Shown here piece by piece: positions 16,738-24,221 of a stretch of DNA of 64,000 nucleotides. Both the position numbers and the translations under genes were made by a program. The stretch is taken from the NCBI GenBank assembly GCA_038260305.1, contig JBBSNY010000001.1, positions 186,001 to 250,000 of the forward strand. The letters run 5' to 3'. The stretch's first letter is position 1; the number at the start of each line of letters is the position of its first letter. The DNA is from CADCVQ01 sp038260305 (GTDB lineage: Bacteria > Actinomycetota > Thermoleophilia > Solirubrobacterales > Solirubrobacteraceae). The notes under the pieces were generated by a model. That model had not been told where the DNA came from and did not search any database. It was given only the letters and a program-made list of their open reading frames with translations.

Positions 16738-18003
16738 ATGCAGAGCGAGCCGACTTCGACCGCGCCGGGGGCACCACCGGCGCCCGGCATCGAGGGTGTC
16801 GCCGCGGTCGACGGGCCGACGCTCGAGCGCTTCGCGGAGCTCGTCGTGCGCTTCGCGGCGAACGTCCAGCGTGGCCAGATCGTCGCGATCGGCACGGAGC
16901 CCGGCAAGCTCGAGGTCACGCGCGCCATGGCGGCCGCCGCCTACCGCGCGGGCGCCAAGTACGTCGACGTGACGCTCTTCGATCTGCACGTCAAGCGCGC
17001 GCGGATCCTGCATGCCGACGAGGACACGCTCGACTACGTCCCGCCGTGGCTCGGCGAGCGGATCCTGGCGCTGGGCGAGCACCGTGCCGCGCGGATCGGC
17101 CTGACGGGGCCGTCGGCGCCCGGCCTGCTCAGCGACCTCGATCCGGCGCGGGCGGGCCGCGACCAACTTCCGTTCCTGCGCGAGTCGGCGGAGGTCGTCA
17201 ACGCTCGCACGACGAACTGGACGGCGGTGCCGTGCCCGACGCGGCCGTGGGCCGCTCTCGTGTATCCGTCGCTTGATCCCGACGCGGCGCTCGAGCGCCT
17301 GTGGGAGCAGGTGCTGCACATGTGCCGCCTCGACGAGCCCGATCCCGTGGCGGCGTGGAAGGAGCGCCAGGACGTGCTCGTCGGCGTCAGCGAGCGGCTG
17401 ACCGCCCGCGCGTTCGATGCCCTGCATTTCGAGGGCCCGGGGACCGATCTGCGCGTGGGTCTGTTACCGACGTCGAAATGGCTGTCGGCGCGCTTCGAGA
17501 CGATCGACGGCATCGTCCACATGCCGAACCTGCCGTCCGAGGAGGTCTTCACCGCACCCGATCCCTCGCGCGTGGACGGCTTCGTTCGGTCGACGAAGCC
17601 GTTGGTCGTGGGCGGCACGATCGTGCGCGGCCTGCGCGTGCGCTTCGAGGGCGGTCAGGCGGTGTCGTTCGACGCCGACGAGGGCGGCGAGCTGCTCGCC
17701 CAGTACGCGGCCCGCGACGAGGGCGCCGGCCGGCTGGGCGAGGTCGCTTTGGTGGACGGCGACGGCCGGATCGGCCCGCTCGACACGGTCTTCTACGACA
17801 CGCTCATCGACGAGAACGCCGCGTCGCACGTCGCCCTCGGCTCGGCGTATGAGTTCACGGCGGGCGAGGCCGACCACCCGCGCCTGAATCGCTCGCAGAT
17901 CCACATCGACTTCATGATCGGCTCCCCCGAGGTCGACGTCACCGGCCTGACCACCGACAGCGAGCGCGTGCCGGTGCTGCGCGCCGGCGCCTGGCAGCTC
18001 TGA
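16738..18003 (+). CDS. M29-family aminopeptidase
   Basis: 421 residues. It shows the M29 (AmpS/AmpT/PepS) pattern: FAELVVRFAANVQRGQIVAI near the N terminus, then YVDVTLFDLHVKRAR, the metal-ligand region NLPSEEVFTAPDPSRVDG with an acidic pair, YDTLIDENAASHVALGSAYE, and the C-terminal NRSQIHIDFMIGSPEVDVTG. It releases N-terminal residues in the cytoplasm with two metal ions. The start at the ATG follows TACCCT by about 8 bases, which suggests a leaderless message. It is divergent from the amidase. Confidence 0.93.
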   Translation: MQSEPTSTAPGAPPAPGIEGVAAVDGPTLERFAELVVRFAANVQRGQIVAIGTEPGKLEVTRAMAAAAYRAGAKYVDVTLFDLHVKRARILHADEDTLDYVPPWLGERILALGEHRAARIGLTGPSAPGLLSDLDPARAGRDQLPFLRESAEVVNARTTNWTAVPCPTRPWAALVYPSLDPDAALERLWEQVLHMCRLDEPDPVAAWKERQDVLVGVSERLTARAFDALHFEGPGTDLRVGLLPTSKWLSARFETIDGIVHMPNLPSEEVFTAPDPSRVDGFVRSTKPLVVGGTIVRGLRVRFEGGQAVSFDADEGGELLAQYAARDEGAGRLGEVALVDGDGRIGPLDTVFYDTLIDENAASHVALGSAYEFTAGEADHPRLNRSQIHIDFMIGSPEVDVTGLTTDSERVPVLRAGAWQL

Positions 18004-18044
18004 GCCGGCCCGGCCATGCCGGCTCCCGATACTCTGGGCCGCCT

Positions 18045-18133
18045 GGAGAGGTGCCGGAGCGGCTGAACGGGCACGACTGGAAATCGTGTGTGGGCTTTAC
18101 GGTCCACCGAGGGTTCGAATCCCTCTCTCTCCG
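18045..18133 (+). tRNA. tRNA-Ser (GGA)
   Basis: An 89-base class II tRNA. GGAGAGG at the 5' end pairs with TCTCTCC at the 3' end (one G-U), with discriminator G. The anticodon loop CTGGAAA is closed by CACGA/TCGTG and reads GGA. A long variable arm and the T loop TTCGAAT are present. No CCA is encoded. It is the left edge of an accessory island. Confidence 0.95.
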
Positions 18134-18203
18134 CTCTGGAGCCGAGCGCCCTTGTGCGAACCCTGCCGATCGACGCGCTCTCGACGCGGCGTATCCTCCT
18201 GTG

Positions 18204-19343
18204 ATGGCCGTCGCCCATGCAGAGAGTCCGCTAGCCCTTCCTGCACTCGAGCAGGTGGATCCGATGTTGCGCCTGCGCTTCGCGGAGCGTGCGCACGATG
18301 GCGATCTCGGACAACTCGGTTTCGATCCTTCTCGGCTCGCTCGCCTTGTCGATGCCCCGATCGTCCTCGGCGTCCGCGATCCCGACGCGTTTCCCGCGCA
18401 GCTCATCGCGCGCTCGGAGAACGAGGAGACATCTTTGTTTGCGTTTGCCGACGTCGCGATGCGGGAGGCTGGTAATGATCGTGCCGTTGTGTTGCGCTGC
18501 TCAGCCTCCGCGCTAACCGTCGCGCTCATCACAGTGATCGATCCAACGTACGCGATAGAGAGTGTTGTCGACGTTCCGGCTCCGGTGCTCCATTGGCAGC
18601 TAGCGGGAACCAGTGCCGACGCTACTGCGAGAGCGGACATCCTCGATTTTCTCCGAGTGCTCCATCGGGGTGGCCAGCTTCGCATCATCGACACCGACAG
18701 CAGCCAGGTCGTCGGGATCTTGGACCTCCCGGGCGCGCCGTTCGATGCTGATCTCCAACGAGATTCTGTGTTTCTTGGTGACGTGGCAACACTCGAGGAG
18801 TGGGCCGGAATGGTGCTCCCGTTGCCCGTCGAGGTTTCGGCTGCGGAGGTTGCTCGAATCGCCCAAGCTGCAGCGATGATCAGGGCGCGTGAGGTGCCGG
18901 TGACCTTCACCGGCGACATCGCGGCGACCGTTCCTCGGGGCATTGCTGGCGCCGACGAGATCGAGCTCGAACAGGACTTCGGCGTGACCGTGTTTGGCTT
19001 CGAGGTGCCGCTGGGCGTCGGACGTGTGCGATTGCCGGTGTCCATCGCTCACATGGAGCAAGCCCCCGAGGACCCCGCACTGGCGCGCGCGACACTCCAC
19101 CCGACGGTAGCTGACGCCGTCGTATTCGTGTTATCGCCGCCGCCGGAGCGCACTCCCTATAAGCGAACGCTACTCCTCGACGAGCAGGTCACGCCCGACC
19201 CGGCTCCGCCGTGGCCGGCCGAGTGGGCCGCTGGAGAAGCCGAGGCATCCCGGGAGCTGCGGTTCGGCAACGGCATTCGCTTTGTCACAGAGGGCGCGTT
19301 CTTCGACTGGCTGGCGCAACCAGACCGCGGAGATCCGGGCTGA
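18204..19343 (+). CDS. unknown protein coupled to a RelE-like gene
   Basis: 379 residues, not recognised. The N terminus begins MAVAHAESPLALPALEQVDP. It is rich in acidic residues and hydrophobic short strands (ALITVIDPTYAIESVVDVPA, then FLRVLHRGGQLRIIDTDSSQ) and shows no signal peptide or membrane segment. Codon use is more AT-rich at third positions than in the neighbouring core genes, consistent with transfer. It starts 71 bp after tRNA-Ser and its stop is 3 bases ahead of the next gene, so the two form one unit. It may be an unusually large antitoxin or partner; this is inference. Confidence 0.6.
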   Translation: MAVAHAESPLALPALEQVDPMLRLRFAERAHDGDLGQLGFDPSRLARLVDAPIVLGVRDPDAFPAQLIARSENEETSLFAFADVAMREAGNDRAVVLRCSASALTVALITVIDPTYAIESVVDVPAPVLHWQLAGTSADATARADILDFLRVLHRGGQLRIIDTDSSQVVGILDLPGAPFDADLQRDSVFLGDVATLEEWAGMVLPLPVEVSAAEVARIAQAAAMIRAREVPVTFTGDIAATVPRGIAGADEIELEQDFGVTVFGFEVPLGVGRVRLPVSIAHMEQAPEDPALARATLHPTVADAVVFVLSPPPERTPYKRTLLLDEQVTPDPAPPWPAEWAAGEAEASRELRFGNGIRFVTEGAFFDWLAQPDRGDPG

Positions 19344-19346
19344 GAG

Positions 19347-19643
19347 TTGGCCACCCACGAGATGTCGCCTCGCTTCGCTCGCGATTTTCGGACGCTGACC
19401 GATGAGCAGCGATCCGCTGCACGGGCTGCGGCGCGACACTTGGCGGAGGATCTGAATCAACGCACGAGACCGCGCCCAGCGCTACGCGTGAAGCGGGTTC
19501 AGGCAGCCCCACCAGGCGTGCTTGAGATGACCTGGGCATCAGACGGCCGCGCCACATTCGAGTACGGTCGGGAGATCCGACCGGGCGAACACCACGTCGT
19601 GTGGCGCAGGATCGGCACCCACGCGATCTTCGGTCAACCCTAA
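19347..19643 (+). CDS. RelE/ParE-superfamily-like small protein
   Basis: 98 residues from a TTG (or 93 from the ATG at 19362). It has the RelE-like order of a basic N-terminal helix pair (FARDFRTLTDEQRSAARAAA), a middle segment LRVKRVQAAPPGVLEMTW, ASDGRATFEYG, and a C-terminal HHVVWRRIGTHAIF. This matches the beta-sheet core and the 'R-I-G-x-H-x-I' ending of RelE/ParE toxins. It lies 3 bases after the 379-residue gene. A toxin role is inferred; the partner is not a normal antitoxin. Confidence 0.55.
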   Translation: MATHEMSPRFARDFRTLTDEQRSAARAAARHLAEDLNQRTRPRPALRVKRVQAAPPGVLEMTWASDGRATFEYGREIRPGEHHVVWRRIGTHAIFGQP

Positions 19644-20031
19644 GCCTCGACCAAGGGTCCAGCGCGATGGACCCGAACGAGGTTTTCTTGCTACTCGCCG
19701 GATCCCGCTGCCCGATGTCGCGATTCGCGTGGCGCCCGATCCATGAGGCGGTGAATCAGCAGATCAACGTCGGGCTCGGGGTTCGCAGGTCGTCCCTGCC
19801 GCCCCGTGATCGCGCTCAACGCGAACCCGCTGGCGAGCCCGTTCCGGTTTCAAATCAGTACACGCGCCGAGATTGCCGCAGCCAGCCGAGCCGAGGTGTA
19901 GCCGGCCGGCTTGACCGACGATCTGGGAGGTGCCATGGGCCGCGAGTATCGCCTCCATGGCGTGCTGCAGTCGCTGACAACACGTCGGCTCACTCAGGGC
20001 AGCCGTCCGCCGCTGCGTCGATCCTCCTGAT
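19644..20031. other. 388-bp gene-free stretch carrying repeat copy 1
   Basis: No intact gene is seen. A short remnant can be read in one frame (ending FQISTRAEIAAASRAEV and a stop), suggesting the tail of a lost gene. The first copy of a 35-bp direct repeat lies in its middle, and the TcmP gene starts at its right end. Confidence 0.5.
19773..19807 (+). repeat. 35-bp direct repeat, copy 1
   Basis: The sequence starting GGCTCGGGGTTCGCAGGTCG is repeated at 22492-22526 with one mismatch in 35. Looser similarity extends about 45 bases to the left, including ATCCATGAG and GATCAA in the same order. The two copies bracket the TcmP/DUF5131 pair and could be boundaries (att-like) of a 2.7-kb element, or remains of a duplicated gene end. 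Confidence 0.6.
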
Positions 20032-21147
20032 ATGGCTGATCCGATCCTTTGGGACCTGGATGCCCACACCGCGGCGAAACATCGCGTCCTGCGGGCTTAC
20101 CTCGACGGCTGGATCCCGGTCCTGGCGCAGCAAGCCCTGAACGTCACTGGCCACAGGATCGGTCCGCCTCGGCTCCTCCTCGTCGATGGGTTCGCCGGCC
20201 CCGGCCGCTACGCCACGGGCGAGCCGGGGTCGCCGCTCATCATGCTCGACGCGCTCACCTCGCACGCGGCGTTGCCCGGCCTCGCGGGCGTGGAGTTCAT
20301 CTTTCTGTTGATCGAGCACGACCGGCGGCGCGTCGAGCACCTCCGCGGGGAGATCGTTGCGCTGGGCGCGCTGCCCAGCAACGTGACGGTCCGCATCGAG
20401 CATGGCGAGTTCGAGTCGGCGTTTGGCGCGCTGATCGATGAGACGACCGACCACGGCACGACCCTCGTTCCGACGTTCGCGTTCATCGATCCGTTCGGCT
20501 ACTCGACGGCCTCGATGTCCCTCACCGGACGCCTGCTCGCGTTCGCGCGATGCGAGGCGCTGATCTTCCTGCCGCTCTCGTTCGTCCACCGGTTCGTGGG
20601 CCGCGACGGTCAGGAAGCGGCGTTGACCTCGTTGTTCGGGTGCGAGGACTGGCGCAAGGCCGTCGGCCTGGAGGGCGAGGAGCGGCGTGCTTTCCTGCTG
20701 GCGCTCTTCGAGTGCCAGCTCGGATCGAACCCGGCGGTGAGGCACGTGCGCTCGTTTCAGCTGCGCACACAGGACGGCAATGACTACCGACTCGTGTTCG
20801 GCGTCGGCCACGACAAGGGCCTGGACCTCGCCAAGGACGCGATGTGGAAGGTCGACCCGATTGCCGGCAGCTCGTATACGGCGACGACCGAATCGGGGCA
20901 GGAGGTCCTTTTCACGCCCGATGACACCGTGGACACCCGGCCGCTCCTCGCCGAGCTGCGATCGAAGTTCGGCACGGGTTGGTTCACCATCGAGCAGGCC
21001 GAGCAATGCGCGCGCATCGACACGCCGTTTCGCATCGGACATCTTCGGCGCCGCACGTTGCAGCCTGCCGAGAGGGCGGGGAAGCTCCGCGTCGAGCGCA
21101 AGGGATCCAGCGGATTCAAGGGCGCCCGAATGCGGTTCCTCGTCTGA
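20032..21147 (+). CDS. tcmP: three-Cys-motif partner protein (TcmP)
   Basis: 371 residues. It starts WDLDAHTAAKHRVLRAYLDG, typical of TcmP, followed by a Rossmann-like LLLVDGFAGPGRYATGEPGS, FIFLLIEHDRRRVEHL and PTFAFIDPFGYSTASM. This is a methyltransferase-like fold with the G-x-G-x-Y turn. The family is known mainly because it sits next to DUF5131/Gp37-Gp68 proteins, as here (the partner starts 95 bp downstream). Function is unknown. The pair is mobile, found in phages and islands, and a nucleic acid-related role is only inferred. Confidence 0.85.
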   Translation: MADPILWDLDAHTAAKHRVLRAYLDGWIPVLAQQALNVTGHRIGPPRLLLVDGFAGPGRYATGEPGSPLIMLDALTSHAALPGLAGVEFIFLLIEHDRRRVEHLRGEIVALGALPSNVTVRIEHGEFESAFGALIDETTDHGTTLVPTFAFIDPFGYSTASMSLTGRLLAFARCEALIFLPLSFVHRFVGRDGQEAALTSLFGCEDWRKAVGLEGEERRAFLLALFECQLGSNPAVRHVRSFQLRTQDGNDYRLVFGVGHDKGLDLAKDAMWKVDPIAGSSYTATTESGQEVLFTPDDTVDTRPLLAELRSKFGTGWFTIEQAEQCARIDTPFRIGHLRRRTLQPAERAGKLRVERKGSSGFKGARMRFLV

Positions 21148-21242
21148 TCGATCGCCGAATGTCGTCGAGAGCCGACCGGGGCTTGTGCGAACGTTTGTTC
21201 GATCCGCGGAGGGTTCCCCGCACCTCTGGCGAAGGAGGACCG

Positions 21243-21971
21243 ATGGCAGACAACAGCGCGATCGAATGGACCGAAGCGACATGGAACCCGGTCACGGGAT
21301 GCCATCAAGTCTCGCCGGGATGCGCTCACTGCTATGCCAAGACGTTCGCTGAGCGCTGGCGTGGTGTCCCGGGGCACCCCTACGAGCAGGGCTTTGATCT
21401 CAAGCTCTGGCCACATCGCTTGGAGCAGCCAATGAAGTGGTCGCGCCCTCGAACCATCTTCGTCAACTCGATGAGCGACCTGTTCCACGAAGGCATCCCG
21501 CTCGACTACATCCAGCAGGTCTTCGACGTCATGGGCCGCGCTGACCACCACACCTTCCAGATCCTGACCAAGCGCCACGAGCGGCTGGCCGAACTTGCCC
21601 CGTTGCTTGAGTGGCATCCGAACGTCTGGATCGGGGTATCGATCGAGAACCGCCGGTTCATCCATCGCGCGGACTACCTTCGCCGGGTTGGCGCTGCGGT
21701 GCGCTTCATCTCGGCTGAGCCGTTGCTCGGCCCGCTAGACGGACTTGACCTGACCGAGATCCAGTGGCTGATCGCTGGCGGCGAGTCGGGCGCCCGTCAT
21801 CGTCCGATCAAGGCCGAGTGGCTCCGCCAGTTGCGGGAGCAATGCGAGGCGGAGGACGTCGCGTTCTTCTTCAAGCAGTGGGGCGGGCGCACGCCAAAGA
21901 CTGGTGGCCGCGAACTGGACGGGAAGACCTGGGATGAGATGCCCGAACGCCGGGTTTCGATCGCCGCCTAG
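21243..21971 (+). CDS. DUF5131 / phage Gp37-Gp68 family three-Cys protein
   Basis: 242 residues from an ATG with a GGAGG ribosome site. It starts MADNSAIEWTEATWNPVTGC and carries the three-Cys motif C-x6-GC-x2-C in VTGCHQVSPGCAHCYA, like the iron-sulfur site of radical-SAM-related spore photoproduct lyases. FVNSMSDLFHEGIP, TFQILTKRHER, NVWIGVSIENRR and WLIAGGESGARHRPI follow. This is the whole family signature. It is the obligate partner of TcmP. Its substrate is unknown. Confidence 0.93.
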   Translation: MADNSAIEWTEATWNPVTGCHQVSPGCAHCYAKTFAERWRGVPGHPYEQGFDLKLWPHRLEQPMKWSRPRTIFVNSMSDLFHEGIPLDYIQQVFDVMGRADHHTFQILTKRHERLAELAPLLEWHPNVWIGVSIENRRFIHRADYLRRVGAAVRFISAEPLLGPLDGLDLTEIQWLIAGGESGARHRPIKAEWLRQLREQCEAEDVAFFFKQWGGRTPKTGGRELDGKTWDEMPERRVSIAA

Positions 21972-22088
21972 GCTCTGAGGATGGCGGGTGCCGCGCCGGT
22001 TGAGCCTCCGCGCCTGTCGCAGTCCGACGGTTACCGGTGTCTGGTCGCACCAACTATGAGCGCCTGTTGACCAACAATAGAGACGGGC

Positions 22089-22392
22089 TCATTCGGCGTG
22101 CAGTCTTGAGGCAGCCTCGGTGAGGTCGACCGCCTCGACGTCAGGATGTAGTCGCAACGCTGCCGAGACCTTGACGACGACGCCGTTGACGTCGTCGTTG
22201 TGCGCACGCAGTTCCTCGGTGATGCCCGGGGAATGCGTAGACCCTCGGTGACCTTGAAATCGTCGTCAAGTAGCACGATCACCAACAAATCCGGTCGGCG
22301 ACATCGCTGGGGCCATCGTGGCGGAGCACTATGCCGGCCAGCGAGCGCCCTTCGGCCAGAAGAACTGTTCGCTGGGTCGGCTCGTAGCTCAT
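22089..22392 (-). pseudogene. frameshifted small protein
   Basis: The ATG gives MSYEPTQRTVLLAEGRSLAG, a good coding start. The frame then changes within about 60 bases. A middle part reads LLVIVLLDDDFKVTEGLR in another frame, and the end reads ITEELRAHNDDVNGVVVKVS and EAVDLTEAASRLHAE in the frame of the first. The total length (304) is not a multiple of three. The original was probably about 100 residues, of unknown function. Confidence 0.5.
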
Positions 22393-22491
22393 CGCGCCAG
22401 GCTACTCGTGGCCCGTAGTCCGGACGTCGCGCTGCGCCGGGCTTCGCGCGCGGAAGGATCCATGAGACACTGGACCATGCGATCAAGGCTT

Positions 22492-22526
22492 GGCTCGGGG
22501 TTCGCAGGTCGTCCCCGCCGCCCCGT
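22492..22526 (+). repeat. 35-bp direct repeat, copy 2
   Basis: 34 of 35 bases match copy 1 at 19773-19807. It is in the same orientation, 2,719 bp away. It lies to the right of the TcmP/DUF5131 pair and the broken gene. Confidence 0.6.
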
Positions 22527-22582
22527 CGGGCGTCATCGGAACTGCCCTCCACGAGTTGCCGTTCGGCTCGACGGGGGAGTCC

Positions 22583-22900
22583 TCAGCGGAGATCGAGGAC
22601 GAGGGCGAGAGCGTCCTCGACCGCCCTCAACTCGGCGAGCGCCAGATGGCCCACGTGCGCGCCGAGGCCTTGAGCGTGCACGGCACCGACCATCTCGCAC
22701 ATGACCCGTGTCGGCTCGTCGCGCACGGTTACCTCTGGGTGAAAGCTCGCGGGAGGCGTTGACTGGGATGTCGGGCAGATGATCACGGTCGAGAGGCGCA
22801 GAAGATCGTCGGCCTGCACGATCACAGCGAAGTGCGCGCCGCACTGAACACGACCGCGCTTGCTGGGCATCGTGATCGCGTAGAGGTCACCTCGAACCAC
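22583..22900 (-). CDS. mazF: MazF/PemK-type toxin (predicted endoribonuclease)
   Basis: 105 residues from a GTG (MVRGDLYAIT). It has the beta-barrel pattern of the PemK/MazF family: GDLYAITMPSKRGR, HFAVIVQADDLLRLSTVIIC, TSQS, then RDEPTRVMCEMVGAV with the conserved Arg/Asp-Gln area and a C-terminal helix LGHLALAELRAVEDALALVL. MazF proteins cut mRNA at short sequences. The GTG lies inside the upstream antitoxin gene (14-bp overlap), so the two are translationally coupled. Confidence 0.85.
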   Translation of the reverse strand: MVRGDLYAITMPSKRGRVQCGAHFAVIVQADDLLRLSTVIICPTSQSTPPASFHPEVTVRDEPTRVMCEMVGAVHAQGLGAHVGHLALAELRAVEDALALVLDLR

Positions 22901-23135
22901 GGAGCTCCTCCATCATGGCAGCGACATCGCGGGCTTCCCGGGCGTAGTCGGGGTTCGCCATGAGGGCCGCTGCCTCGGCCGCAAGCCCGCTGCGGCGGCG
23001 CTCTCGCTCAGCCGTTTCGGTGATCGCCTGCCGGGCTGCTTCGGCCCTGGTCACGCCGCGCTTGAGCGCGATTTCGTCGAGCGCGATCTGGCCCTCGTGT
23101 CCGAGTCGGAGCGAGAGCGGTGGCGGAGCCGGCAC
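22887..23135 (-). CDS. antitoxin partner of MazF (ribbon-helix-helix type)
   Basis: 82 residues from a GTG (VPAPPPLSLRLGHEGQIALDE). The N-terminal strand plus LDEIALKRGVTRAEAARQAI form a ribbon-helix-helix DNA-binding unit. The C-terminal part (ERRRSGLAAEAAALMANPDY, then MMEELRGSR) would wrap the toxin. A longer upstream frame exists, but its sequence is Arg-rich and unlike an antitoxin. The start is preceded within about 10 bases by a perfect inverted repeat that would be the self-control operator. Confidence 0.75.
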   Translation of the reverse strand: MPAPPPLSLRLGHEGQIALDEIALKRGVTRAEAARQAITETAERERRRSGLAAEAAALMANPDYAREARDVAAMMEELRGSR

Positions 23136-23144
23136 GACGAGAAG

Positions 23145-23165
23145 CGTAGCGCGTTCTGCGCTACG
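23145..23165 (-). promoter_or_regulatory. operator of the MazEF-type pair
   Basis: CGTAGCGC and GCGCTACG form a perfect 8-bp inverted repeat with a 5-base spacer (GTTCT), ending 10 bases ahead of the antitoxin GTG. Ribbon-helix-helix antitoxins usually bind such dyads over their own promoter. Confidence 0.55.
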
Positions 23166-23244
23166 TGTGTGAGGCCCTGTTCGGCGGCGTCTCGCCGCTA
23201 GCATTGGCCCGCCGGATGGCGGGAGCTGCCGTTGACGTGGTCTC

Positions 23245-23871
23245 CTACGGGCGATCGCTCGGCATTGAAGGGCGGCGCGAGCTCGCCGGCCGGCTCGACG
23301 GCGCAGGGCCCTGCTGCCGGGATGCGGCACCGCTCACGATCGTCGCGGCGAGCGCGGTCCGATGGTCCCTCGTCCAGGGCGGGCCGAGCGTCGCCCGCGG
23401 ACCGTGCAGGACCGCGTCGGCCCGCCCGGCCAGCATGCTGACGGCGTGCTCGACGACGTCCTTCGCGTTGTATAGATGGACGTCCCAGTCACGCTCCTGC
23501 GCGAGCTTGGCGAGCACCTGGCGATACATGATGGCGTCGGCGCGGGCCTCATACGGCGGGCGACGCTGCACCGCGATGTCGTCCGGGAAGTCCGGCGGCC
23601 AAACTCGTAGCGAGATCGAGACGACCGGCTCGGGCAGCGCGGCGGCGAGGTCGTCCAGCACGGCCGATGTGGCCCGGACCACGGACGCTCGCACCCGCTC
23701 GACGAGCGCGGTCGTCTCGTCGACGTCGAGACGACGGCTTTTGTAGTGGATCGGTGCCGCCGTGATCCCGGGTTCGACGAGCTCGATCCGCCGACGGTCG
23801 ACGACCTCGTGATCGGCCGACGCCGTCACGGCCACCGCCCAGCCGAGATGATCGGCGACTCCCACACGCAT
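23245..23871 (-). CDS. conserved protein of unknown function, RNase H-like features
   Basis: 208 residues starting MRVGVADHLGWAVAVTASAD. The first strand followed by an Asp and a hydrophobic turn, and later VVSISLRVWPPDFPDD and ARADAIMYRQVLAKLAQERD, look like the strand-helix order of RNase H-fold proteins. A C-terminal GPPWTRDHRTALAATI is also family-like in my memory of similar unknown actinobacterial proteins. No catalytic set can be proven. It lies between two toxin-antitoxin pairs, divergent from VapB. Confidence 0.6.
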   Translation of the reverse strand: MRVGVADHLGWAVAVTASADHEVVDRRRIELVEPGITAAPIHYKSRRLDVDETTALVERVRASVVRATSAVLDDLAAALPEPVVSISLRVWPPDFPDDIAVQRRPPYEARADAIMYRQVLAKLAQERDWDVHLYNAKDVVEHAVSMLAGRADAVLHGPRATLGPPWTRDHRTALAATIVSGAASRQQGPAPSSRPASSRRPSMPSDRP

Positions 23872-23931
23872 GCCTGCGAAGTATCCCGCAGGCGCGCACG
23901 GGGTCGTGTCAGGCCAGGATCCAGGGGGACG

Positions 23932-23953
23932 GTGTACCAACGCTGCGGTACAC
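23932..23953 (+). promoter_or_regulatory. operator of the VapBC-type pair
   Basis: GTGTACC and GGTACAC form a perfect 7-bp inverted repeat spaced by 8 bases, ending 7 bases before the GTG of the antitoxin. It overlaps the likely -10 region, as expected for a toxin-antitoxin autorepression site. Confidence 0.55.
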
Positions 23954-23960
23954 TCGTCTG

Positions 23961-24221
23961 GTGGCGTCCCTGCGCCCCCGCATCCAGGTGACGGTCGACG
24001 ACGAGTTCGAGCGGGCGCTCGCCCGCATCGACCCCGCGCCGCCGAGCCGATCGCGACTCGTTCGCGACCTCGCGTTGCGTGGGGCGCTGGCGGTCCAGCA
24101 GGAGCGCGCGACTGCCGGTGAGGCGCTGACGGTCCTGCTCGAGATTGCGGACGGAGTCCGCGACTATGACTTCGAGGCTCCGTCCGAGCTCGCCGCGCGG
24201 CGTGGCGACCGGCTGCCGTGA
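23961..24221 (+). CDS. vapB: VapB-type antitoxin
   Basis: 86 residues from a GTG. RIQVTVDDEFERALARIDPA has the short strand and helix of ribbon-helix-helix antitoxins, followed by SRSRLVRDLALRGALAVQQE. The acidic C terminus (EIADGVRDYDFEAPSELAAR) fits toxin binding. The stop overlaps the GTG of the toxin gene (GTGA). Confidence 0.78.
   Translation: MASLRPRIQVTVDDEFERALARIDPAPPSRSRLVRDLALRGALAVQQERATAGEALTVLLEIADGVRDYDFEAPSELAARRGDRLP

Larger units (their letters stand above)
21972..22582. other. 610-bp stretch with a broken gene and repeat copy 2
   Basis: Between DUF5131 and MazF there is no intact gene. It contains a frame-disrupted minus-strand gene (22089-22392) and the second 35-bp repeat. 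The first 110 bases after DUF5131 hold nothing recognisable. Confidence 0.55.

Noticed and set aside
15243..17276. Open frame of 677 codons on the plus strand
   Set aside because: Antisense to the amidase and overlapping the M29 gene; composition is that of a shadow.
19773..22526. The 35-bp repeats as tRNA 3' ends
   Set aside because: GGTTCGCAGGTC resembles a T loop, but no matching arms or acceptor stem are found, and they do not match tRNA-Ser.
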